A stretch of DNA of 64,000 nucleotides from Legionella sp. MW5194 (GTDB lineage: Bacteria; Pseudomonadota; Gammaproteobacteria; Legionellales; Legionellaceae), in the NCBI RefSeq assembly GCF_016864235.1, contig NZ_CP045732.1, forward strand, positions 2,170,001-2,234,000, in the 5' to 3' direction. Positions 1 through 6,816 of this stretch are shown piece by piece. The number at the start of each line of letters is the position of its first letter. The stretch's first letter is position 1. The notes under the pieces are model-generated. The model was not told the origin of the DNA. It did not search any database and saw nothing but the letters and a program-made list of their open reading frames with translations. Made by a program: the position numbers and the translations under genes.

Positions 1-364
1 CGGAACGGGGTCGGACACGAAGCAGTTGGCGGCCTTCTGCTACGGAGTCTTCCATCAGTACGATATGAGAGTGCAGTTCGAATTTAAAGCAGCAGAGAAA
101 ATCCAGGAAACTGCCTTCGATGTCGTTACGTGCCTCTTTTCCCAACCAACGGCAGATTTCGTGTCTGAACATTGTAGGAAAATGACGTTCAATTTCGTTT
201 AAAGTCTCTTCATCATTCGTTTGTTTTGGTATAACATAAGCCGTGTTGTCTGTTTGAAGCAAACGTAAATCGGGTAAATCGATGTCGTTTATTTGAGCGG
301 CCAGGAAAGATAAAAAAACCTTGGTAGGTTTGAGAACAATTATTTCCCATTGACTTGGTTGCAT
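1..364 (-). CDS. Hypothetical protein, 3' end outside the window
   Basis: An open frame of 121 codons starts at an ATG at 364 and runs off the left edge of the window without a stop. A good Shine-Dalgarno (AAGGAGAG) lies a few bases before the ATG, which fixes the start. The protein begins MQPSQWEIIVLKPTKVFLSF and continues as an ordinary soluble sequence with no signal peptide or membrane segment. I do not recognise the family. The composition (mixed charged residues, a segment containing FRHEICRWLGKEARND) looks like a real protein. The only other candidate here is an opposite-register reading at 213-560 with low-complexity sequence. Confidence 0.7.
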   Translation of the reverse strand, partial: MQPSQWEIIVLKPTKVFLSFLAAQINDIDLPDLRLLQTDNTAYVIPKQTNDEETLNEIERHFPTMFRHEICRWLGKEARNDIEGSFLDFLCCFKFELHSHIVLMEDSVAEGRQLLRVRPRS

Positions 365-585
365 GACGCTCTCCTTGTTTTAATTGACTCATCCTGAGTA
401 AAACTAAAGCAAAATCAAAACGCCTTGTCTTCCACTTTTTTCGGGGGAAGACTATCAGGTTAACTCCACCAAAATTAAATTGCAATAGATTTTTTAGCTT
501 ACCCCGTCTATTCACCACCTCAAAAAAGAAAAAAGAATGGTCAGAAGCGGATGCTCCCATCCTATAAAAATTTTTTTTCGTTCAC

Positions 586-613
586 TTGACAGTCGTGGCG
601 TATTGTATATGCT
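586..613 (+). promoter_or_regulatory. Candidate sigma-70 promoter for the AsmA gene
   Basis: A perfect -35 hexamer TTGACA (586-591) is followed after 16 bp by TATGCT (608-613, 4 of 6 consensus matches). It lies about 27 bp before the ATG of the AsmA-family gene. The rest of 365-639 is AT-rich and shows no further gene. Confidence 0.5.
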
Positions 614-639
614 TGCGGTTTTTATTCTGTTGTTAAATC

Positions 640-2169
640 ATGACCACCCTCAAAAAACGGGTCCTTGTTCTATTAATCCCCCTGTTTCTGGCCTGTGTCG
701 TGATGTGGGGCGTAGTCAATTCGCTCAAACCAGACATCATCAAGGCCTATGTTAATGCGGAACTGCAACGGCTGACGCATGAATCCGGCCAAATCAAGGG
801 TGACGTCAGCTGGCATGTTTTTCCGAGGCCACGAATCAAAATAACGCACGTGCAGATTGGCGACCCGCACAGTGCCTCTCCCTTTGCTGTAACCATCGAC
901 AACCTTCTGCTTAACCTTAAATTGACCCAGTTGTTACGGGGAAATCTCGTTTTTAGCGAACTGAACGTCGATGGCTTTACTGTCGCCATTGATCAGCGTG
1001 CGGGCCGTATCAGTCCCCCGGCGCAGGCAAAGCCTTACCCTGAGACGGAACCGCTGGCGCAGCAATTTGCCATAAAAAACGTCATGCTCAGCCACGGCAA
1101 ATTAATCGTTACCCGCGACCAGAGTCAGGTGATCTTTTCCGGTTTGCAAATTGGCGCAGAACAATTCAACCTGCAGCAGCAGTCCTTCCCCTTCCAGTTA
1201 AAAAGCAGGGTCACTGTCAGTAAAAAGGAGCAGCCCTTTCTGCACGCGCAGTTCCTGTTTAAGGGGAACACCCGACTGACGACGCAGTGGCTTTCGGATG
1301 TGGAACTTAAATCCCTGCCCTTGTTTGGACAACTGACGTTGCTGGACCTGGGCATTCAGCAGTTGAAGGTCGATCGCCTGCAGGCGAATACGTCCTACAA
1401 GGAAGGAGTTCTGGATCTAAACCCTCTCACCTTAAGCCTTTATCGCGGTGAATCAGTAGGCGATTTGCACTATGATCCGCAACAGGCCAGGCTTCACTTA
1501 AACCAGACGGCTACCGATTTGGACAGCAACAGACTGATTCATGACCTTTTTGCCAGAAAACTGCTGAAAGGCCGTCTTGATTTTTCCCTGCACACGGAAA
1601 TTGATCTGCAGGATTTCAAATGGCCTCAGTCCATTAGCGGTAAAGGCAATGTCACCGTCAAAGACGGCACATTAATGGCAATGAATGTCAACCAGATGAT
1701 TCAGGAAACCAATGCCCGGATTAATTCTCTTTTTCTCAATAAATCCGCCGCGGACCAGTCGGCTAAACCCGAGGAGACGTGGACTAACCCGGCTTTCTTT
1801 AAGGGCAATACCGACTTTAAGATTATGGCCTCACAGTATCGGATTGAAAACGGGTTGTTAAACAGTCATTTATTCGTTCTGCAGACCAACCGCCTGCAAT
1901 TGAAAGGCGGCGGCCAAATCAACCTGTTTGATTATTCCCTCTCGGGGGCTCTGGTGGCCAAGGTGATCTTTAACAATGAGAACGCGGATAAAATTCAGCA
2001 ATTACTGGGCGGCGCCATTCCTCTGCTGGTGAAAGGAACCCTGATTGAACCCTTAATCCTGCCGGATATGAAAAAAATAAACCCGTTGTTGACGCAGACC
2101 TTTCTCACCGAAACCCTGACTCTGCCGGTTAAAGCCGTGCACAATCAATTAAAGGCTATGTTACGTTAA
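640..2169 (+). CDS. AsmA family protein
   Basis: A 509-residue protein with one N-terminal membrane anchor (about residues 8-27: VLVLLIPLFLACVVMWGVV) followed by a long periplasmic beta-rich region. The N-terminal segment has the AsmA pattern of an anchor, then KPDIIKAYVNAEL and VSWHVFPRPRIKITHVQIGD. The C-terminal part contains the AsmA-type SISGKGNVTVKDGTLMAMNV and a final stretch LVKGTLIEPLILPDM. AsmA-like proteins belong to the bridge-like group implicated in phospholipid movement to the outer membrane; that role is family knowledge. mutY starts 1 bp after its stop, so the two genes are probably cotranscribed. About 100 residues shorter than E. coli AsmA. Confidence 0.85.
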   Translation: MTTLKKRVLVLLIPLFLACVVMWGVVNSLKPDIIKAYVNAELQRLTHESGQIKGDVSWHVFPRPRIKITHVQIGDPHSASPFAVTIDNLLLNLKLTQLLRGNLVFSELNVDGFTVAIDQRAGRISPPAQAKPYPETEPLAQQFAIKNVMLSHGKLIVTRDQSQVIFSGLQIGAEQFNLQQQSFPFQLKSRVTVSKKEQPFLHAQFLFKGNTRLTTQWLSDVELKSLPLFGQLTLLDLGIQQLKVDRLQANTSYKEGVLDLNPLTLSLYRGESVGDLHYDPQQARLHLNQTATDLDSNRLIHDLFARKLLKGRLDFSLHTEIDLQDFKWPQSISGKGNVTVKDGTLMAMNVNQMIQETNARINSLFLNKSAADQSAKPEETWTNPAFFKGNTDFKIMASQYRIENGLLNSHLFVLQTNRLQLKGGGQINLFDYSLSGALVAKVIFNNENADKIQQLLGGAIPLLVKGTLIEPLILPDMKKINPLLTQTFLTETLTLPVKAVHNQLKAMLR

Positions 2170-2170
2170 C

Positions 2171-3241
2171 ATGCAAAACCCATTGATTAAGCAATTCAGC
2201 CTGCCGCTTCTAGCCTGGTATGATGAGTATGGCCGCAAGGATTTGCCCTGGCAGCATCCGCGCAGCGCCTACCGTGTCTGGGTTTCGGAAATCATGCTGC
2301 AGCAAACGCAGGTGCAAACCGTTCTCCCCTATTTTGACCGTTTTATGCACCATTTTCCGACGGTGCACGCTTTGGCCGAGGCAAGCGAAGAGCAGGTCAT
2401 GGCCCATTGGTCCGGCCTGGGGTATTATAGCCGGGCCCGCCATCTGCACCGCACAGCCCAGCTCATTGCCAGCGAGTGTGGCGGTGAATTCCCACAGGAT
2501 GTCACCGCCCTTGCAGAACTTCCTGGTATTGGTCCATCCACAGCCGCAGCCATTGCCTCCCAGGCCTTTAATCGCCCCACGGCAATCCTTGATGGCAATG
2601 TCAAACGGGTTTTAAGCCGTTACTTTATGGTCGATGGCTGGCCTGAAAAGGCTGAGGTGAAAAACAAACTCTGGCAATTGGCCCAGGACTGCATGCCTTT
2701 GCAGCGGTGTGCCGATTACACTCAGGCCATCATGGATTTGGGCGCGACCTGCTGCACCAGTAAAAACCCGGGATGCGCCCGTTGCCCCGTGCAAACCAGC
2801 TGCCTTGCTTTCAAGCATGGAAAAGTCAGCGACTACCCTTTTAAAAAACAGAAAAAGCCACTCCCCGTCCGGCATCGGCAATTTTTATTGCTTTGCCGGG
2901 ACAATCAGGAAATTTACCTTGAAAAAAACCCGCCGAAAGGGTTGTGGAGCAGCCTCTGGTGTGTACCCAGTCTCGACACAGAAAGCCCTGTCGAACCGTT
3001 TATCGAGGCTCACTATGGTTTTAACACGTTAAAGATTGAGAAATTAACGTTCATCAAACACACGTTTAGCCATTTTCATTTACACATGACGGTCAATCTG
3101 GTTCATACAGGTTTGTCCGTCAAGCACCCCTTTAAACAACCGCAAGGCCAATGGGTTCATGCTGTCGCGGCCACCGAGCTCGCTTTGGCCAAGCCCATGC
3201 GTGATATCATCGAACGCTACCTTGAATACCTGGCGGCATAG
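2171..3241 (+). CDS. mutY: A/G-specific adenine DNA glycosylase MutY
   Basis: A 356-residue base-excision repair enzyme that removes adenine mispaired with 8-oxoguanine. Visible features are the N-terminal LLAWYDEYGRKDLPWQ, the catalytic-glutamate segment VSEIMLQQTQV, the helix-hairpin-helix LPGIGPSTAAAIASQAF followed by AILDGNVKRVLSR, and the four-cysteine iron-sulfur loop C-X6-C-X2-C-X5-C in CCTSKNPGCARCPVQTSC. A C-terminal NUDIX-like 8-oxoG recognition domain follows (YLEKNPPKGLWSSLWCVP). The length is typical. The gene lies immediately behind the AsmA gene. AsmA-mutY adjacency is also seen in other Legionella-type genomes as I recall; I could not check this here. Confidence 0.97.
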   Translation: MQNPLIKQFSLPLLAWYDEYGRKDLPWQHPRSAYRVWVSEIMLQQTQVQTVLPYFDRFMHHFPTVHALAEASEEQVMAHWSGLGYYSRARHLHRTAQLIASECGGEFPQDVTALAELPGIGPSTAAAIASQAFNRPTAILDGNVKRVLSRYFMVDGWPEKAEVKNKLWQLAQDCMPLQRCADYTQAIMDLGATCCTSKNPGCARCPVQTSCLAFKHGKVSDYPFKKQKKPLPVRHRQFLLLCRDNQEIYLEKNPPKGLWSSLWCVPSLDTESPVEPFIEAHYGFNTLKIEKLTFIKHTFSHFHLHMTVNLVHTGLSVKHPFKQPQGQWVHAVAATELALAKPMRDIIERYLEYLAA

Positions 3242-3277
3242 CCCGTATTGACTTAACAACCGACATCCATCCCGAGG

Positions 3278-4501
3278 TTATCGGCTGTCGCGGCGGCGCT
3301 GGCTTAGCGTCATTAACAGCAGAAAACCGCCCGCCGCCAGCAACAGACCCATTTCGCCAAAATACAATTGGTTCACCGGAATATTTTTCCATTGCGCCAG
3401 CAGGTAATAAAACAGAATAATCACCACCCCTGAAACACTGTTAAACAGAGACTGCACCCGACCCTGAAATTCCAGAGCCGTCATTTCCTGTGCCAACGTG
3501 GTCAATAAAGCCCAGGCTGAAAAGGAATACCCAATCAGGAAATGATAAAAAATCGCCCAATGGGTGTTCTGGGTATGGCTAAACAGATAAAACGAGACTG
3601 TACCAAGGACAACCTGAACCAGAATAATCCTGGGAATGGAAAACCGCGTGGCCAGCCAGGGACTGATGCACCCCCCTACGATAATCCCCAATGAAAACAG
3701 GGCTTCAAGCCAGCCAAACTGAGTAACATTGCTGTGCAGAATGCCTTTCGCATAGGGCGCAAGCAACACGGGCGCCGTCATCATGCAAACAAAGAACAAG
3801 CCTTGAACTAAATAAATGAGCAGCAAGGGGGTGTTAGCCAGCACATAGCGTCCGCCTTCAACAAACTGGGTGAATAACGAATCCCTGTTGTCATGTTCAT
3901 CCTGATTGCGGCGGTATTGAATGCCAAACAGGAGCAACATGGCCAGCAGATAACAGATGCCATTAATTATGAAACAAGCCGAAGAAGACGTCATCGCCAG
4001 AATCAGGCCGGCACCGCCCATACCCAAAACCGCCCCGATCTCATAGGCAATATCCACCGTCGCATTGCCATAAAGCAAATCTTTTTTATCGACAATTTCC
4101 CTGACAAAGGTCATGGCGACTGGAATATACACCGCGAGCAGGGAACCGATCACTGCGGCTAACACATAAATGGAAAAAGCCGTCATGTGATTTTGCGCCA
4201 GAAAGCCAAAGCCAAACAGGCAGGCCGCCCGCAGGCCATTCGCCAGCAACAGCAGAAATTTACGATTGTAGCGATCGGCAATCACGCCAAAAAAAGGGCC
4301 CAGCAACACATTGGGTAACCAGAAGCAGGTCATTAACAACGCCGTAGAAACCACCGAAGCACTGAAATGCATCAGAGTCCATACCATGATGATGTAAGTC
4401 AAACCGTTGCCAAACATGGCCATCATGCAGCTGGCGGTAAACAGGCTGAATGAACGATTACGAAATAAATAGAACTGATTGCTTACCATTTTAATTACCA
4501 T
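3278..4501 (-). CDS. MFS transporter (EntS/MFS_3-like)
   Basis: A 407-residue, roughly 12-helix integral membrane protein of the major facilitator superfamily. The loop between helices 2 and 3 carries the MFS signature region GPFFGVIADRYNRK. Other features are VLGMGGAGLILAMTS in the middle and a large hydrophobic C-terminal half ending in basic SQRRRDSR. Transport direction and substrate cannot be read from the sequence; related drug and siderophore exporters share this layout. Two close start codons exist (4501 and 4489), neither with a clear Shine-Dalgarno. It is convergent with mutY. Confidence 0.88.
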   Translation of the reverse strand: MVIKMVSNQFYLFRNRSFSLFTASCMMAMFGNGLTYIIMVWTLMHFSASVVSTALLMTCFWLPNVLLGPFFGVIADRYNRKFLLLLANGLRAACLFGFGFLAQNHMTAFSIYVLAAVIGSLLAVYIPVAMTFVREIVDKKDLLYGNATVDIAYEIGAVLGMGGAGLILAMTSSSACFIINGICYLLAMLLLFGIQYRRNQDEHDNRDSLFTQFVEGGRYVLANTPLLLIYLVQGLFFVCMMTAPVLLAPYAKGILHSNVTQFGWLEALFSLGIIVGGCISPWLATRFSIPRIILVQVVLGTVSFYLFSHTQNTHWAIFYHFLIGYSFSAWALLTTLAQEMTALEFQGRVQSLFNSVSGVVIILFYYLLAQWKNIPVNQLYFGEMGLLLAAGGFLLLMTLSQRRRDSR

Positions 4502-4924
4502 TTTTTTTTGTCAGAAACCCGAGGCCAATGCCCTGCAATGAACACGGGTTCATTTTTTTAAATTGATAACTCCTCATAAGACATGAGTGAGTTGCTGTAT
4601 CTGACGCCACCTCGAGGATGGCTGTTGCGTTAGTTGTTCATTTTAGAAACATTAAGAGGTGGGCAACGTCTGCCAACCGTGTTGATAGAGTGAAATGATA
4701 TCACACTCAGTCTACAATTTGCAAAGTTTTTATACAGAAATTGCTCGACAAGGATGGGCCGCTGGCGGCTAAAGGGAATCCCTTGCCTGAATCAGAACCC
4801 GCTCAGGAGAAAACCATGGAACAGGGCAACTGGCCGGTCACCACCCTTACCCGCTGCATGATGTTCTCTTGTGTTAGGACCGAAATCCAGTATCATCTGT
4901 AGCGGGTCATCCTTGAGAGAAGAA
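4502..4924. other. Intergenic region with a possibly structured leader before the yrbG-like gene
   Basis: A 423-bp divergent gap with no convincing gene. The distal half (about 4755-4840) holds three consecutive short inverted repeats on the plus strand: GCCGC-TG-GCGGC, AAGGGA-A-TCCCTT and CCTGA...TCAGG. These could form a folded 5' leader. I compared it by eye with the yybP-ykoY manganese riboswitch and could not match the conserved core, so no riboswitch is called. Confidence 0.3.
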
Positions 4925-5884
4925 ATGTATAACCTGTTCATGCTGATAATCAGTTTTGCCGCGCTCCTGTGGTCAGCCAACCATGTGGTGACGGGCGCCT
5001 CTGGCATTGCCTACAATTATCGCCTGCCGCCCTTACTGATAGGCTTTACTCTGGTTGCCATTGGTACCTCAGCGCCAGAAATCATGATTGCCGTGAACGC
5101 CACCCTGGAGGGTCTGCCGGATATCGCCATTGGCAATGCCATCGGCACCAACATTGCCAACATTGGCCTGGTGTTGGGTCTCACCGCCTTAATCAAACCG
5201 CTGACGCTGCAATCTTCCCTGCTCAGCCGGGAATACCCCCTGCTTTTTTTAGTGATGTTGTTTACCTATTCCCTCATGCTCGACGGTTACCTTGGCATCG
5301 TCGACAGTTGCCTTTTTTTAGTGGCCTGTGTGGCGATGTTAAGTTATCTGCTGCTGACCTCCCGCCAGTCATTGGTGGCCGCCAGAGTCAACAAGGAATT
5401 TCAACAGGCCTGGTTTCGTAAACGCTCCATCAGCCTCCATGCCTTAAGCTTTGTGTTAGGCCTGATTATCCTGCCCTTGAGCGCCCGCTACCTGATTGAA
5501 GCCAGTGCCGGCCTGGCGCACGGTTTGGGCGTGAGTGAATTAATCATCGGACTCACTGTCGTGGCTTTCGGTTCAAGTCTGCCCGAACTGGTGACGTCCA
5601 TCATTGCCGCGCTGCGGGGTGCGGATGACATTGCGGTGGGCAATATTCTCGGCTCAAACCTGTTTAACCTGTTGACCGTAATGATTTTCCCGGGAATGAT
5701 TCATCCCGCGGTCATCAGCCACGCGGTCTTGTGGCGGGATGTTCCCGTGATGTTTGGCGCCACCCTGATCCTGTTATGGGGCAGTTACCGCAACAAACGA
5801 AAATTAGCGCGCTGGCATGGGGTTTTACTGATCATGGTGTATTTCAGTTACATCATCTCGCTTCTGATTAGCGCCAGCCAGTAG
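4925..5884 (+). CDS. yrbG: Calcium/sodium antiporter, YrbG family
   Basis: A 319-residue inner-membrane cation/Ca exchanger made of two inverted halves. Each half carries the family alpha-repeat: FTLVAIGTSAPEIMIA with GNAIGTNIANIGLVLG in the first, and LTVVAFGSSLPELVTS with GNILGSNLFNLLTV in the second. The acidic residues in PEI/PEL are the ion-coordinating ones in this family. I chose the ATG at 4925, which has a GAGAGAAG Shine-Dalgarno and begins directly in the first helix; an upstream frame extension to 4871 adds 18 hydrophilic residues without membrane character. In E. coli yrbG sits just upstream of kdsD-kdsC-lptC, but here it is about 55 kb from that cluster. Confidence 0.93.
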   Translation: MYNLFMLIISFAALLWSANHVVTGASGIAYNYRLPPLLIGFTLVAIGTSAPEIMIAVNATLEGLPDIAIGNAIGTNIANIGLVLGLTALIKPLTLQSSLLSREYPLLFLVMLFTYSLMLDGYLGIVDSCLFLVACVAMLSYLLLTSRQSLVAARVNKEFQQAWFRKRSISLHALSFVLGLIILPLSARYLIEASAGLAHGLGVSELIIGLTVVAFGSSLPELVTSIIAALRGADDIAVGNILGSNLFNLLTVMIFPGMIHPAVISHAVLWRDVPVMFGATLILLWGSYRNKRKLARWHGVLLIMVYFSYIISLLISASQ

Positions 5885-5897
5885 GTTATTGCAACGA

Positions 5898-5926
5898 TTG
5901 ATTTCCCAATACGAATTGATTAATAT
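5898..5926 (+). promoter_or_regulatory. Promoter of helicase copy 1, same hexamers as copy 2
   Basis: TTGATT (5898-5903), a 17-bp spacer, and TAATAT (5921-5926). The second helicase copy has the same two hexamers with the same 17-bp spacing (11710-11738), although the spacers differ almost completely. Conservation of hexamers and spacing supports a functional promoter in both copies. The predicted transcript starts near 5933, about 24 nt before the GTG start. Confidence 0.55.
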
Positions 5927-5956
5927 TCACACAATTTGAACTTTTAGAATCAATTC

Positions 5957-6778
5957 GTGCAAAAAGTATTGTATTGGCAGGAAGTATTAGGGGACAGCAG
6001 TCATTTAATTCAGTACAGGGACGTCGTCAGCAAGCTGTTAAACGGGGACTACAAGGAAGCGGACCTGGAAAAGTTAGCCGGGCACAACGTTTACAGTGTG
6101 CGGGTTAACCACAGCGACCGTCTGCTGTTTACCACGGTAACGGTCAACGGCAAATCTTGCCTGCTGCTTTTGGACGTGGTTTTAAATCACGATTACCACA
6201 AAAGCCGTTTCTTAAAGCCGCAGGTCTTACGCCAGTTTTTAGAGCAGAACGTGCCAGAGGCCCTAAGCAAGGGGGAATTCACCTTTGTCAAGGCTGACTC
6301 CCTGCCTGCCCTGTGGGCCAACCCACAGTCCAAGGAGGAAGAAGAGCCCATTGAATACCAGAAAGTCAGCTTCTACAACCAGACCTTCATTACCCTAAGC
6401 GATATCCAGGAGAAGGCCGTTAAAACCCCGCTCCCCGCCGTCATCAGCGGTGCTGCCGGCTCCGGAAAATCCTGTGTCGCCCTCGCCATCCTCGAACAGG
6501 CGGTTAATCAATACACGGAAGTGCCGGAAAAGCCCCTGCTCTACGTCACCCAATCCGCCAAATTAGCCGAAACCATGCACAGCATGTGGCTGCAGTTGCC
6601 AGCCGCCCAGACCGAAGCCGGAAAAAAAGTCCAGTTCCTCACCTATCAGCAATTCCTGGCGCAGCAAGCCTCGGAGCTTAAGAACAAAAAAGCCCAGGAT
6701 AAGGCCGACTTCATGGCCTGGCTCGATAACCACATCGCAAGCCACCTCAACGCCCCAAAGCCGCCAAACAGACGATAA
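5957..6778 (+). CDS. SF1 helicase, 5' frame of copy 1 (RelE-like domain plus Walker A)
   Basis: A 273-residue reading frame starting at GTG 5957; an in-frame TAG just upstream excludes the longer start possible in copy 2. Residues about 1-95 resemble the RelE/ParE-fold domain found at the N-terminus of some UvrD-like helicases (EKLAGHNVYSVRVNHSDRLLF, then LLLLDVVLNHDYHKSRFL). Residues 165-172 are a P-loop, GAAGSGKS. The frame stops at TAA 6776, before any Walker B. The rest of the helicase continues in the -1 frame: slipping at CCCAAAG (6754-6760) would join residue 268 (Lys) to AAKQTISDDFQDFL and give a protein of about 1,236 residues. Alone, this product is half an ATPase and unlikely to work. 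Alternatives are loss of one C from a C5 run (mutation or sequencing error) or programmed frameshifting. Confidence 0.8.
   Translation: MQKVLYWQEVLGDSSHLIQYRDVVSKLLNGDYKEADLEKLAGHNVYSVRVNHSDRLLFTTVTVNGKSCLLLLDVVLNHDYHKSRFLKPQVLRQFLEQNVPEALSKGEFTFVKADSLPALWANPQSKEEEEPIEYQKVSFYNQTFITLSDIQEKAVKTPLPAVISGAAGSGKSCVALAILEQAVNQYTEVPEKPLLYVTQSAKLAETMHSMWLQLPAAQTEAGKKVQFLTYQQFLAQQASELKNKKAQDKADFMAWLDNHIASHLNAPKPPNRR
6754..6760 (+). other. CCCAAAG slippery heptamer at the helicase frame break, copy 1
   Basis: In the zero frame the codons read C CCA AAG, which is the canonical X XXY YYZ heptamer for -1 tandem slippage. The -1 frame is closed upstream by TAA at 6727 and the zero frame ends at TAA 6776, so any junction must lie between 6730 and 6778; the heptamer is inside that 49-nt window. 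A 7-bp hairpin (TTTCAGG, loop ATTT, CCTGAAA; 6787-6804) lies 26 nt downstream, farther than the usual 5-8 nt. No internal Shine-Dalgarno is seen upstream. Whether slippage occurs is unknown. Confidence 0.4.
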
Positions 6779-6816
6779 GCGACGACTTTCAGGATTTCCT
6801 GAAAAACACCGAATCC

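Noticed and set aside
213-560. A 115-codon minus-strand frame
   Set aside because: Low-complexity, Phe/Arg-rich sequence overlapping, in another register, the better-supported gene that starts at 364 with a strong Shine-Dalgarno.
4755-4870. yybP-ykoY-type riboswitch before the antiporter
   Set aside because: The conserved core loops could not be matched by eye; only generic hairpins are present.
6787-6804. Hairpin as a frameshift stimulator
   Set aside because: A 7-bp stem, but 26 nt from the heptamer and after the zero-frame stop; too far for the usual mechanism.
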